Assembly (NCBI GenBank): GCA_022711465.1 | Contig: JAKLEZ010000018.1 | Coordinates: forward strand, 62,001-126,000 | DNA length: 64,000 nucleotides | Reading direction: 5' to 3' | Source of the DNA: Planctomycetota bacterium | Lineage (GTDB): Bacteria; Planctomycetota; Phycisphaerae; UBA1845; PWPN01 | Shown: one piece after another, positions 17,584-26,911 of the stretch | Numbering within the stretch: position 1 is the first letter of the stretch | How the letters are laid out: each line of letters opens with the position of its first letter | Program-made: the position numbers and the translations under genes | Notes under the pieces: generated by a model | Told to the model about the DNA's origin: nothing | Databases searched by the model: none | The model's input: the letters and a program-made list of their open reading frames with translations, nothing else

Positions 17584-18099
17584 ATGCGATGGCTCCCGTT
17601 CACCATGCTGGCGGTTCTTGCCCTTGTGCTTCAAACCACGGTGGCTCAGCGGATCCATATCTACAGCCGAGACATCTGGCCAAACTGCATGTTCATCCTC
17701 GCGGTGCACTACGCCTTGTGGGGACCCTGGCCGGACGCCGCCATCGCCGCCTGGATTCTGGGCTTCGCCGTCGATCTGCAGACGGTCAGCAGCGGGGGTG
17801 GCGTGGGCCTGTATGCCTTCTCGTTCGGCGGCAGCGCCTGGATTATCATGCGTATCCGCCACGCGTTCGTCCGCGACCATGCCCTGACTCAGGTGCTGGT
17901 CACGTTGACCTTCGCCTTGCTCATCGAGCTGCTCGTGGGCGCGTATCGGCAAAGAGGAGCTTGGTCGCGGGACGCTGCCGCGGCTGTCTGGTGGCCGGCG
18001 ATGGGCAGGGCCGTCTATACCTCCGCCGTGGCCCCGTATCTGCACTGGCCGCTGGTCAAGCTCGGGCGCTGGACGGGGCTGAAGCCACAGACAAGATGA
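17584..18099 (+). CDS. mreD: Rod-shape-determining protein MreD
   Basis: 171-residue polytopic membrane protein with about five hydrophobic helices, including AIAAWILGFAVDLQTVSSGG, the segment where MreD proteins carry their conserved Gly/Asp region. It starts eight bases after the HEAT lipoprotein gene. Identification rests on hydropathy, length and position directly upstream of PBP2 and rodA. mreB and mreC are not in the window. Confidence 0.8.
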   Translation: MRWLPFTMLAVLALVLQTTVAQRIHIYSRDIWPNCMFILAVHYALWGPWPDAAIAAWILGFAVDLQTVSSGGGVGLYAFSFGGSAWIIMRIRHAFVRDHALTQVLVTLTFALLIELLVGAYRQRGAWSRDAAAAVWWPAMGRAVYTSAVAPYLHWPLVKLGRWTGLKPQTR

Positions 18100-18166
18100 T
18101 GCCGCAGGTTGCTTCATGACGACTGCGGAGCCGAGAATGAAAACGGGAGAATGCAGGAACGGTGTT

Positions 18167-18251
18167 GCCGTCGTCAGTCTTCGAAAGGCGACGACGGCCG
18201 CTCCGGCCGGGGATGAACGGTCAAACGCAGATAGCTGAAAGCTGATAGCTC
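18167..18251 (+). promoter_or_regulatory. Hairpin plus GCTGA-type repeat upstream of the PBP2 gene
   Basis: A perfect nine-base-pair stem, GCCGTCGTC (18167-18175) with GACGACGGC (18190-18198), lies in the 155-base mreD-mrdA gap. It is followed at 18232-18251 by the string GATAGCTGAAAGCTGATAGC, containing repeated GCTGA units. The hairpin lacks a T-run, so it could modulate rather than end transcription. In-frame stops limit the PBP2 start to the TTG just after this string. Confidence 0.4.
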
Positions 18252-18254
18252 CGC

Positions 18255-20333
18255 TTGTTCGAAACGCGGCTCAAAGTACTGTTGATCCTCCTGGCTCTGC
18301 CCGCCCTGGCAGTGATCGCCCGGCTTGCGCAAATGCAGGTACTTCACCGCTCCACTTACGCCAACGACGCCCAACGCATGCTGATTCGGAAGGCCAAGTA
18401 CTTCCCTTGCCTGAGGGGCACTATCGTCGACCGCACCGGTCGCTTGCTGGCGTCGGATGCGACGGCATGGGATATCTGCGTTCACTACGCCATCATCGCC
18501 GGCGACGTCGAGGCGCTGCGCGACCTGCAGCGGAAGCGAGCCAAGGACCGGCGGTGGCGAGGCTTCGACGATGGACTGCGTGCCGAGATCGAGGAATCCT
18601 GGCAGCTCATTTCCGAGATGACCGCAACACCACGCGAGCACCTCGCGGCGGAAGCGGAGGATATCCGGGCTCAGGTGCTCCGGGTCAAGGCGAGCGTCAG
18701 TGCTCGCCGCGGCGTGGAAACGGTCGTCGAAGAGGAGCGCACGGCCCATCCCGTCGTTCGCGGTCTGAGCCAGGAACAGCAGGTGGCGGCCAGCGTGCGG
18801 CTCGCCCGGTACTTCTGGATCGAGGTCCTGCCGAGCCACACGCGTCAGTACGCCGGCGGCGAGGCGATGAGCCATATTCTCGGGCGACTGGGACCGGTCG
18901 ACGCCGAGACGGTGGAACGCGATCCGAACCGCGAGGACGATCTCGCACGGTACCGTCTGAGCGACATGCAGGGCATCAGCGGGGTCGAGGCGCTTGGCGA
19001 ATCATGCCTGCGCGGGCGGCGGGGCAAACTGGAGGAGGATGTCACCGGCCGAGCGACTTCACAACCCATCGAACCCGTCAACGGCAAGGCTTTTCGGATC
19101 ACCATCGACCACCAACTCCAGGAAACCCTCTATGCCCAGCTGGCCGCCGCCGTCGAGGAAACCCAGTTCCGTACCGGGGGGTGCGCTGTGCTCCTTCACG
19201 TCCCCACCCGCCAGGTGCTCGCGATGGTAGACTACCCTTCGGTCGATCCCGCCGCGAGCCCCGAGGAGAAGGAACGGCTGGCGAAAGACAAGCAGCGAAT
19301 GCCTTACCTGTTCCGGGCCGGGGCCGAGTATTATCCGCCCGGCTCACTGGTCAAACCCATGCTCCTGGTCGCCGCCCTGACCGATCAACTCATTACCCCG
19401 GAGACCCGCTTCGTCTGCCACGGGAAGCTGTTCTCCGAGTCTCCGGGCTGGGCGTGCACGGGGTTTCATGGATCGATCGACCCGGTGACCGCCGTCCAGC
19501 ATAGCTGCAACGTCTACTACTACCACGTCGGGCAGCTCGTCGGAGTCCCGCGACTCGGCGAGTGGCTCGCCCGCTTCGGCTTCGGCCGGGTCACCGGCTT
19601 GGGCATCCCGGGCGAGAAACCGGGGATTCTCCCCCAGGAAGCGAGTGCCGGAGCCGCCCGGAATGTCGGCATCGGCCAGGGACAGTTCAGCGTGACGCCG
19701 GCCCAGGCAGTCAACATGATCGCGACCCTGGCGACCGGCGTGTACCGCCCGCTTACCCTCTGGCTCGACGATCCCGATCCGAGCCCGGAAACCCGACTGC
19801 CCGTGCCGGAGAACTGGTGGCGCCTGGCCCGCGACGGAATGTACAAGGTCGCCAACGAGCCGGGCGGCACGGCCTACGGAGAGCATCGGGCAAAGCTCGA
19901 CGACCCGGATTACGTCCTACTAGGCAAAACCGGCAGTGCCGAGGTTGCCCGCGGGCGGACGATCGAATCCACCTTCTTCTGCCACTTCCCGGATGGACGG
20001 GTGGAGGAGATCGTCGCCCCGGAGAAGGAGGACGTCCTGGCCCGCTATCCGCCGCAAGAACAGCCAAAGATCACCGGCTGGCGGTCATACACGCGATATC
20101 CACCGGACCCGCTGGGAACGTACACCCACGCCTGGTTCGCCGGTTACCTGGCCCCGAAGAACCGCAGACTCGACGCTGTCGGGCCGGGTGATCTGCACTT
20201 CGCCATCGCCGTGGTGATCGAGTTCACCGGGCACGGAGGCGAGGTGGCCGCCCCTGTCGCCAGAACCATGCTGCAATCGGCGCTGATTCGTTATCGCGGA
20301 GAAGATGGCTCCGCCGCCAGGGAGGCTTCGTGA
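18255..20333 (+). CDS. mrdA: Class B penicillin-binding protein 2 (elongation transpeptidase)
   Basis: 692-residue bitopic inner-membrane transpeptidase that cross-links peptidoglycan during side-wall growth with RodA. An N-terminal membrane helix (about 6-24) and a PBP dimer domain (RGTIVDRTGRLLA) precede the transpeptidase domain with S364-LVK367 (SxxK nucleophile), S417-C-N419 (SxN) and K558-TG560 (KTG). Only TTG 18255 or something downstream can start it, because an in-frame TAG lies three codons upstream. It overlaps rodA by four bases. It shows that this planctomycete builds peptidoglycan. Confidence 0.95.
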   Translation: MFETRLKVLLILLALPALAVIARLAQMQVLHRSTYANDAQRMLIRKAKYFPCLRGTIVDRTGRLLASDATAWDICVHYAIIAGDVEALRDLQRKRAKDRRWRGFDDGLRAEIEESWQLISEMTATPREHLAAEAEDIRAQVLRVKASVSARRGVETVVEEERTAHPVVRGLSQEQQVAASVRLARYFWIEVLPSHTRQYAGGEAMSHILGRLGPVDAETVERDPNREDDLARYRLSDMQGISGVEALGESCLRGRRGKLEEDVTGRATSQPIEPVNGKAFRITIDHQLQETLYAQLAAAVEETQFRTGGCAVLLHVPTRQVLAMVDYPSVDPAASPEEKERLAKDKQRMPYLFRAGAEYYPPGSLVKPMLLVAALTDQLITPETRFVCHGKLFSESPGWACTGFHGSIDPVTAVQHSCNVYYYHVGQLVGVPRLGEWLARFGFGRVTGLGIPGEKPGILPQEASAGAARNVGIGQGQFSVTPAQAVNMIATLATGVYRPLTLWLDDPDPSPETRLPVPENWWRLARDGMYKVANEPGGTAYGEHRAKLDDPDYVLLGKTGSAEVARGRTIESTFFCHFPDGRVEEIVAPEKEDVLARYPPQEQPKITGWRSYTRYPPDPLGTYTHAWFAGYLAPKNRRLDAVGPGDLHFAIAVVIEFTGHGGEVAAPVARTMLQSALIRYRGEDGSAAREAS

Positions 20334-21598
20334 TGTGGTCGTGGGTGCGGCTGCCAACCTGGCACGGCTGGGGTTTGCTGCTCCCCGTCGCCCCACTCTG
20401 CGCTGCAGGGGTGCTGACCATCCACATCACCGTCGATCACGACCCCGCCCGCGAATTGGCTCCGGCTCTCAAGCAGCTGATCTTCGTCGGCAATGCCCTG
20501 GTCATCATGCTCATCACGCTGGCGATCGGCTACCAGCGGCTGGGCCGGATCTCGACGCCCTTGTTCGTCATCGTCGTGGGAATGCTAGTCTACATCGGGC
20601 TCGACAAGTACGTGGATGTGCCCTTGGTGCGCGAGGCACGAGCCTGCCGGCGGTGGATCTTCCTGCCCGGAATCCAGGTCCAGCCGTCGGAACTCATGAA
20701 GATCGTCTACGTCCTTGGCCTGGCGTGGTACCTGCGCTATCGGCGGAACTACCGCACCCTCGGCGGGCTCATCGCTCCGTTTGCGATCACCCTGGTCCCG
20801 ATGGCCCTCATCCTGACTCAGCCGGACCTGGGTACGGTTCTCCTCTTCTTGCCTGTGTTGTTCGCGATGCTGTTTGTGGCCGGCGCCAAACTCAAGCATC
20901 TGACGGTCATCATCCTGCTCGGACTGATGTGCATGCCGGTCTTCTGGTTCAAGATCAAGGGATACCAGCGGCTTCGGGTCGCGGGCGTGTTCTTGCAGAG
21001 CCCAGCCGTGCGCGAGTACTTCAAGGACCAGCCCGAACGCTGGGATCGGCTGTGCCCGGCCAAGACCAACAAGGCGGAATGGCGGAAGGAACTCACCGAC
21101 TGGACCCAGCAGACCGGCTATCAGCTGGTGCACAGCAAAACCGCCGTCGGCAGCGGCGGCCTCTGGGGGCAGGGGTGGGGGAAAGGACCGTTCTCGGAAC
21201 ATGACCTGCTGCCCGAACGTGAAAACGACTTCATCTTCGCCATGGTCGCCCACCAGTGGGGGCTCGCGGGCGGCATCGCATTGCTGCTCTGCTACGCCCT
21301 GATCGTGGCTATCGGTTGCGACGTCGCCACGCTGACCAACGATCCGTTCGGACGGCTTCTGGCCGTCGGCCTGTCCACCCTGATCGCCGTCCAGGCCCTC
21401 ACCAACCTGTGGATGGCCATCGGTCTGGGGCCAATCACCGGCGTGACGCTGCCGTTCGTGAGCGCTGGCGGAACCAGCATGGTCTCCAGCTTCGTGTGCG
21501 TCGGCCTTCTGCTCAGCGTGGCCCACCGGCGCGAGAAACTGATCGCCAGAAACCCATTCGAGTTCGACGACGAGGCGGAGCGGTATGAGCAAAGGTGA
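20330..21598 (+). CDS. rodA: SEDS peptidoglycan polymerase RodA
   Basis: 422-residue SEDS-family glycosyltransferase with about ten membrane helices that polymerises lipid II with PBP2. Signatures are WIFLPGIQVQPSELMKI, LTQPDLGTVLLFLP, ENDFIFAMVAHQWG (catalytic-loop region) and GVTLPFVSAGGTSMVSS near the C-terminus. A roughly 60-residue charged extracytoplasmic insert (about 215-285) is longer than usual. GTG 20330 or ATG 20333 follow GGGAGG; both overlap the PBP2 stop, so the pair is translationally coupled. Confidence 0.95.
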   Translation: MMWSWVRLPTWHGWGLLLPVAPLCAAGVLTIHITVDHDPARELAPALKQLIFVGNALVIMLITLAIGYQRLGRISTPLFVIVVGMLVYIGLDKYVDVPLVREARACRRWIFLPGIQVQPSELMKIVYVLGLAWYLRYRRNYRTLGGLIAPFAITLVPMALILTQPDLGTVLLFLPVLFAMLFVAGAKLKHLTVIILLGLMCMPVFWFKIKGYQRLRVAGVFLQSPAVREYFKDQPERWDRLCPAKTNKAEWRKELTDWTQQTGYQLVHSKTAVGSGGLWGQGWGKGPFSEHDLLPERENDFIFAMVAHQWGLAGGIALLLCYALIVAIGCDVATLTNDPFGRLLAVGLSTLIAVQALTNLWMAIGLGPITGVTLPFVSAGGTSMVSSFVCVGLLLSVAHRREKLIARNPFEFDDEAERYEQR

Positions 21599-21791
21599 CG
21601 CCAAGCGTGGCGCACGGAGCGGTCACGCAAGGCATGAGGGCGCGGAGTGATGGGCGGTCATCCGGTCGGCGGCCATGGCAGGGGGAGATGCGCTGGCCCT
21701 GAACACACCCACTCCCGGCGACGCGAGACGCGTCCGGCCCTCCCGCCCGGCGATGGCGGTTCACCTCGACGCCTGGATGTGACCGGGCTGC

Positions 21792-22637
21792 TCAGTACTC
21801 CGGCGGCAGCTGCTGGAGCTGTGCATAGCTGAACACCGGCCCGTCCTTGCAGACGTAGATCTTCCCGACGTTGCACCGGCCGCACTTGCCAAAACCGCAT
21901 TTCATCCGATTCTCGAGCGTGGTGTATACCTGTTCGGCGGTGAAGCCCAGCTGGGTGAGCACCGGCAGGGTGCGGTTGATCATGATCGGAGGACCACAAA
22001 CCAGGGCAATGGTGTTCTCGCTGGCCGGCGCTATCTTCTCCAGCACTGCTGGCACGAATCCAACCTCGCCCTTCCAGTCCGGCGTCTGGCCGCCGGGGTC
22101 GACGGTGGTCACCAGTTTCACGTTGCCCGACTTGCGCCAGCCCTCGAGTTCCTCCTTGTAGACCAGGTCGGCCACGGTGCGCGCTCCGTAGAGGATGGTC
22201 ACGTCCTTGTAGCGGTCGCGGAGGTCGAGCACGTTCCAGATCACGCAGCGGAGCGGGGGAAGCCCGATACCGCCAGCGATGAAGAGCAGGCTCTTGCCTT
22301 CCCATTGGGCGAGCGGAAAGTGGTTGCCGTACGGCCCGCGGAAACCGATGATGTCGCCCTCATCCTTGGAGGCCAGGGCGGAGGTGACCCGCCCGGCTTG
22401 CCGGAAAGTACACTCGATGTAGCCTTGCCGCGTCGGCGGTGATGCGATGCAGAACGTGGACTCACCTTCGCCGAACACGGAGTACTCGCCGAACTGCCCG
22501 GCCTGGAAGGTGAAGTCGCGGCCGACAGACTCGTCCACGAAGGTGAGCCGGAAGGTCCGCACCGCGGGAGCCTCCTCGACGACCTTGTCGATTCGCATCA
22601 GCTGGGGTCGGTAGGCATTGGACTGAGCAGCCTCCAT
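21792..22637 (-). CDS. flxA: FlxA-type FAD/NAD(P)-binding oxidoreductase subunit
   Basis: 281-residue flavoprotein of the ferredoxin-NADP reductase superfamily, predicted to oxidise NADH and feed electrons to the Hdr complex. It shows a beta-barrel FAD domain (FTFQAGQFGEYSVFGEGES), FIAGGIGLPPLR for the nucleotide site, LVCGPPIMI, and a C-terminal iron-sulfur cysteine cluster CGFGKCGRC. Related proteins are the gamma subunit of sulfhydrogenase and AsrB. Last gene of the minus-strand hdrCBA-flxDCBA series; its start overlaps the flxB stop by one base. Confidence 0.88.
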   Translation of the reverse strand: MEAAQSNAYRPQLMRIDKVVEEAPAVRTFRLTFVDESVGRDFTFQAGQFGEYSVFGEGESTFCIASPPTRQGYIECTFRQAGRVTSALASKDEGDIIGFRGPYGNHFPLAQWEGKSLLFIAGGIGLPPLRCVIWNVLDLRDRYKDVTILYGARTVADLVYKEELEGWRKSGNVKLVTTVDPGGQTPDWKGEVGFVPAVLEKIAPASENTIALVCGPPIMINRTLPVLTQLGFTAEQVYTTLENRMKCGFGKCGRCNVGKIYVCKDGPVFSYAQLQQLPPEY

Positions 22638-23653
22638 TACTTGGCCTCCACAAGCGATTCAAGGTGCTCCAGCAGGTTCATGTCCGCGGGGCAGGAGCGC
22701 GAGCATCTCCCGCATCCGACGCAGGCAATGTAACCAAGCCGGTCGGGGAAATAGGAGAACTTGTGCATGATCCGCTGCCGCCACCGGTCTCCCTGGGAGT
22801 GCCGCGGATTGTGCCCGGAAGCGTGCAGAGTGAACTGGCCGTGCCCGCAAGAGTCCCAGCACCGCAACCGGGTGCCACCTTGCCGGCTGGCCTCGTCCTG
22901 GATGTCGAAGCACGCACAGCAGGGACAGACGAACGCACAGGTGCTGCAGCCGATGCAACGCATCGCCTGCTCGGCCCAGATCTCGTTTCGGGTGAACATG
23001 TCCGGCAGCTTGCCGGTCAGTTCCTTGACGTCGAACTTCGCCGGGATCTTGGGCAGCAGTTCTTCCTTGTTGACCTTGCCGGCCGGTCCGAACAAGTCCT
23101 CGGCCAGGCTCACGATCCTGCGGCCTTTCTCGGTAACGATCTCGGCCAGGTAGTCGCCGCATCCCAGCAGGGTCAGCGACAGATCGCTGCCCGAGGTGTC
23201 CCCCGGTGAGCCGCCTACCGACGTGCAGAAACAGTAGTCGTCGGCCTTCGTGCAGCTCATGCCGATGACGGTCGTGGCCTCGAGCCGCTTCTGGAAGAAA
23301 ACGTCCTTCACGTCCCAGGCGAAGACCGAGTTCAGGATCGCAAGGCTGCGGGCGTCGCATGGTCGCACACCGAACAGCACCGTCGGCGTGGCCTGGAACT
23401 CATGGTCCTCGATCCGGACATTCTTGGCCGTGAAGGTGTAGTTGACCAGTTCCTCACAGCGGGGGAACACCGCGGCCTTGGGCGACAGCGTCGTCTGGAT
23501 CGCCTCGCAGTCGACGTCGGCCAGCGTGGCGACCTCCTTGAAGACCACATGCCCGTCATTCTTGCTCGGGGCCAGGACGCGAAAGCCGCCGCCGCGGATC
23601 CGTTCGAGCAGCGTGCCCAGGGCCTGCTTCTTGAGGATTCGTGTTTCCATCAT
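22637..23653 (-). CDS. flxB: FlxB-type 4Fe-4S electron-transfer subunit
   Basis: 338-residue iron-sulfur protein related to AsrA/sulfhydrogenase beta subunits. Two ferredoxin-type clusters are near the C-terminus: CIGCSTCAFVCP followed by CCAC, and CVGCGRCSRSCP. The N-terminal half contains cysteine-bearing segments GVRPCDARSLAILN and MSCTKADDYCFCTSVGG, typical of the family. It lies four bases from flxC and overlaps flxA, so the order matches the flxABCD set of sulfate reducers. Predicted to relay electrons between FlxA and FlxC/D. Confidence 0.88.
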   Translation of the reverse strand: MMETRILKKQALGTLLERIRGGGFRVLAPSKNDGHVVFKEVATLADVDCEAIQTTLSPKAAVFPRCEELVNYTFTAKNVRIEDHEFQATPTVLFGVRPCDARSLAILNSVFAWDVKDVFFQKRLEATTVIGMSCTKADDYCFCTSVGGSPGDTSGSDLSLTLLGCGDYLAEIVTEKGRRIVSLAEDLFGPAGKVNKEELLPKIPAKFDVKELTGKLPDMFTRNEIWAEQAMRCIGCSTCAFVCPCCACFDIQDEASRQGGTRLRCWDSCGHGQFTLHASGHNPRHSQGDRWRQRIMHKFSYFPDRLGYIACVGCGRCSRSCPADMNLLEHLESLVEAK

Positions 23654-23657
23654 TGAC

Positions 23658-24458
23658 CTACCTGATGAAGTCTTCCTTGTCGTCGGGTTTGAAGGACGAG
23701 AGCGCGTACTCGGAATCGGCGGACAAGCCGGCGACCTGGTCGAAGTCCGACTTCACTTCCCTGGCCAACATCTGGGTCAGCAGGTTGAGCGGGATGCCCA
23801 CCGGGCACGCGTCCGAGCAGCTGCCGCAGTCGATGCAGCGCCCGGCAAGATGCATCGCCCGCATCACATGCCACTCGAGATTGCCTAGGGTGTGAGGCGC
23901 CGCGAAGATCCACTGCGGCTGGTTGCACTCCACCGTGCACCGCGAGCAGTAGCACAACGGGCAGGACGACCGGCAGGCGTAGCACTTGATGCAGTGCGAG
24001 AACTGCTCCTTCCAGTAGGCCCATCGCTCCTCGGACGACATCGCCTCCAGACGGGCCAGCTCCGGATTGGACTCCCAATCCATCGGGACCGTGGCCACGT
24101 AGCTCTCGATCGCCTTGAAGTCGGGCAGATCGAGCAGCTTGCCGTCGGCGGAGATGCCGAGAACGACGACATCGCCTGGGGCGAGCTGGCGCTCCGCCGC
24201 CAGCTGGAGCAGCGTCCGCATGGCCGGCGGCCGGGCGACGACGGCCGGCTTGCCCATGGCCTTGACCTCGGACCTGGTCAGATACACGGCCAGGTTCTGC
24301 TGGCACCGGGCGTCACAGATGAGCTTGTCCGCCTGCTCGGCTTTGCGGACAAAGACCGCCCGGGCCCGATATTTGTCCGAGCCTTCCCCGTAGCCGACCA
24401 CCACCTTCACCGTCCCGGCGGCCAGCAGTTCCTTGGCTTTTGCTCTTAGTTCTTCCAT
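23658..24458 (-). CDS. flxC: FlxC-type 4Fe-4S electron-transfer subunit
   Basis: 266-residue iron-sulfur protein. CIKCYACRSSCPLCYCSRC (about residue 168 onward) and CIDCGSCSDACP (about 217 onward) provide two [4Fe-4S] sites; the N-terminal portion resembles the F420-hydrogenase/formate-dehydrogenase beta-like domain. The ATG at 24458 overlaps the flxD stop (TAATG). The frame stays open to 24872 but that part is the shadow of flxD. Predicted electron conduit in the Hdr-Flx complex. Confidence 0.85.
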   Translation of the reverse strand: MEELRAKAKELLAAGTVKVVVGYGEGSDKYRARAVFVRKAEQADKLICDARCQQNLAVYLTRSEVKAMGKPAVVARPPAMRTLLQLAAERQLAPGDVVVLGISADGKLLDLPDFKAIESYVATVPMDWESNPELARLEAMSSEERWAYWKEQFSHCIKCYACRSSCPLCYCSRCTVECNQPQWIFAAPHTLGNLEWHVMRAMHLAGRCIDCGSCSDACPVGIPLNLLTQMLAREVKSDFDQVAGLSADSEYALSSFKPDDKEDFIR

Positions 24459-24907
24459 TACGCGACCTCGATGGGCTGGTGTCTGAGGGCCAGCAACTCC
24501 TGATACTGCTTGAACGGGCCGAGCTGCCGGATCTCCGCAACCGTCTCGTTGACCAGGTCGGCCCACTTGGCCCCCTCGGCGGCCGAGACCCAGGCAAACT
24601 TGATCCGCCGGGTGTCGACTCCGACAAAGCCCAGCAGACTGCGGAACAGAACCCACCGTCGCCGGGCGTGGTAGTTGCCGGCCGTGTAGTGGCAGTCGCC
24701 CGGGTGGCAGCCGGAGATGATCACGCCGTCCGCACCCTGGGCAAAGGCCTTCAGCACGAGCATGAAATCGATGCGGCCGGTGCACGGCAGGCGGATGGCC
24801 CGCACGTTCGTGGCGTACTTGATCCGGCTGGTCCCGGTCAAATCCGCCCCGGCGTAGGTGCACCAGTTGCACACAAACGCGGTGATCTTCGGTTCGAACT
24901 CACTCAC
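24458..24907 (-). CDS. flxD: FlxD/MvhD-type [2Fe-2S] subunit
   Basis: 149-residue small iron-sulfur protein of the MvhD family that docks an electron donor onto HdrA. All five conserved cysteines are visible: FVCNWCTYAGADLTG, RLPCTGRID, and SGCHPGDCHY. The start is a GTG at 24907 with AGGAG ten bases upstream overlapping the hdrA stop codon. No Mvh hydrogenase subunits accompany it, so the donor is predicted to be NADH through FlxABC. Confidence 0.93.
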   Translation of the reverse strand: MSEFEPKITAFVCNWCTYAGADLTGTSRIKYATNVRAIRLPCTGRIDFMLVLKAFAQGADGVIISGCHPGDCHYTAGNYHARRRWVLFRSLLGFVGVDTRRIKFAWVSAAEGAKWADLVNETVAEIRQLGPFKQYQELLALRHQPIEVA

Positions 24908-24919
24908 TGTCAGACGCTC

Positions 24920-26911
24920 CTAGAGGGCCATCACTTCCGCGAAAACCTGGTCGTTGGTGTAACCCTGCAAGTCGATGGACTTCGACCGGCACAGGGCCAC
25001 GCATGTGCCGCAGCCTTGGCAGACGCCAGCGTTGATCTTGGCCACCGTCTTGATCAGCTGACCATCGCGTCCGCGGATCTCCTCCCGCTCGATGGCCTTG
25101 TACGGACAGGCCGACTCGCACAGGAAGCAGCCCACGCAGGTCGAGAATAGCGGCGGTGCTGAACGATTGACCACCGCAATGATCGGCTCGCGCGACAGCT
25201 CCGACTGCGAGAAGAGGCCGGCGACCTTCGCCGCTGCGGCCGAGGCCTGGGCCACGCTCTCGGGAATGTCCTTGGGCGCCTGGCAGGCGCCGGCCACCAT
25301 GATCCCCGCCGTGTTCGTCTCCACCGGCTTGAGCTTCGGGTGAGCTTCCGAAAGGAAGTAGTAGGGGTCGTAGCTGACCTTGAGCGTCTGGGCAAGCTGC
25401 TCGGCCCCGGGACTGGCGACCATGGCACTGGCCAGGACAACCATGTCCGCCTTGATCTCGAGGGGTTCGCCGCCCAGCAGGGTGTCGGCCCCTTTGACGA
25501 TCAGTTGGCCGTCCTCCTCGTAGATCCGGGCGACGCGGCCGCGCACGTACTTGACCCCGTCCTCCTCGATCGCCCGGCGGACAAACTCCTCGTACATCTT
25601 GCCGCCCGCGCGGATGTCCATGTAGAAGACGTAGGCCTTCCCGCTGTGCACCTTGTGCTTGTACAGCATCGCATGCTTGGCGGTGTACATGCAACAGATC
25701 TTCGAGCAGTAATCGATGCCCTTGGCGGGATCCCGCGAGCCGGCACAGGCGATGAACACCACCGTCTCCGGCGTCTTGCCGTCCGACGGCCGTTTCATCA
25801 CGCCTTGGGTGGGACCCGAGGCCGAGGCCAGACGCTCGAACTGCAGGCCGGTGATCACGTCTTTGTACTTGCCGTACCCGTATTCCGGGAAGAAGTCAGT
25901 GCCCTTGACCTCGTAGCCCGTGGCCGCCACGATCGCCCCGATGTCGTGCTCCACGATCTCGTCCTGCTGATCGTAGCGGATGGCCTTGGTCGGGCAGACC
26001 TTCTCGCAGACCTTGCACTTGCCCTTGAGAAAGAACGTGCAGCGCTCGCGGTCAATCACCGGCTTGTTGGGCACGGCCTGCGGGAAAGGTACGTAGATCG
26101 CGCTCCGCAGCCCCAACTGGGCGTTGAACTCGCAGGGAATCCGCTTGTTCGGACACTTCTGGGTGCACAGCCCACAACCGGTGCAGAGCTTCTCATCGAC
26201 GCTGCGGGCCTTCTTGCGGATCCGCACCTTGAAGTTGCCGATGAAACCCTCCACACTCTCCAGCTCGGAGTACGTGTACAGCGTGATGTTCGGGTGTCGG
26301 GCGGCCTCAACCATGCGCGGGGTCAGGATGCACTGCGAGCAGTCCAGCGTCGGAAAAGTCTCCGATAGCTGGGCCATGTGCCCGCCAATCGAGGGCTCGC
26401 GCTCGACCATGACCACCTTGTGCCCGGCGTTGGCAATGTCCAGGGCCGCCTGGATGCCGGCGATCCCGCCACCCAGCACCAGGGCAGTCTTGGTCACCGG
26501 AACCTTGATCGGGTACAACGGCCGGTTCCGCCGGACCTTCTCGGCCATGACCCGCACCAAGTCAATCGCCTTGTCGGTGGTCTCCGGGGTCCGCTCGTGA
26601 ACCCAGGAACAGTGCTCACGCAGATTGGCCATCTCGCAGAGGAACGGATTCAGCCCGGCCTCGGCACACGCCCGGCGGAACGTCGGCTCGTGCATGCGCG
26701 GAGAACAGGCGGCCACGACCACGCCGGTCAGCTTCTGGTCGCGGATCGCCTCCTTGATCATGTTCTGCCCGGGATCCGAGCACATGTACTTGTAGTCGGT
26801 GCTCACCACCACCCCGGGAAGGTCGCCGCAGGACTTGGCCACGGCCGCACAGTCCACGGTCGCGCCGATGTTCTCACCACAGTGGCAAACGAAAACTCCG
26901 ATTCGCGACAT
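24920..26911 (-). CDS. hdrA: HdrA-type flavoprotein, electron-bifurcating subunit
   Basis: 663-residue FAD and multi-[4Fe-4S] protein that is the bifurcation centre of heterodisulfide-reductase-like complexes. Features in order are an N-terminal cysteine-rich domain (GVFVCHCGENIG), LGGGIAG (147-152) for FAD, CTGCGLCTQKCP and CKVCEKVCP, the central CSKICCMYTAKHA motif, and two C-terminal clusters CVGCFLCESACP and CQGCGTCVALCR. No in-frame TGA or selenocysteine is needed. Its start overlaps the hdrB stop (TAATG). Predicted to split electrons from NADH between ferredoxin and HdrB. Confidence 0.95.
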   Translation of the reverse strand: MSRIGVFVCHCGENIGATVDCAAVAKSCGDLPGVVVSTDYKYMCSDPGQNMIKEAIRDQKLTGVVVAACSPRMHEPTFRRACAEAGLNPFLCEMANLREHCSWVHERTPETTDKAIDLVRVMAEKVRRNRPLYPIKVPVTKTALVLGGGIAGIQAALDIANAGHKVVMVEREPSIGGHMAQLSETFPTLDCSQCILTPRMVEAARHPNITLYTYSELESVEGFIGNFKVRIRKKARSVDEKLCTGCGLCTQKCPNKRIPCEFNAQLGLRSAIYVPFPQAVPNKPVIDRERCTFFLKGKCKVCEKVCPTKAIRYDQQDEIVEHDIGAIVAATGYEVKGTDFFPEYGYGKYKDVITGLQFERLASASGPTQGVMKRPSDGKTPETVVFIACAGSRDPAKGIDYCSKICCMYTAKHAMLYKHKVHSGKAYVFYMDIRAGGKMYEEFVRRAIEEDGVKYVRGRVARIYEEDGQLIVKGADTLLGGEPLEIKADMVVLASAMVASPGAEQLAQTLKVSYDPYYFLSEAHPKLKPVETNTAGIMVAGACQAPKDIPESVAQASAAAAKVAGLFSQSELSREPIIAVVNRSAPPLFSTCVGCFLCESACPYKAIEREEIRGRDGQLIKTVAKINAGVCQGCGTCVALCRSKSIDLQGYTNDQVFAEVMAL

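Noticed and set aside
24920..26911. Selenocysteine or frameshift in HdrA
   Set aside because: The frame is uninterrupted with cysteines at the expected positions and no in-frame TGA.
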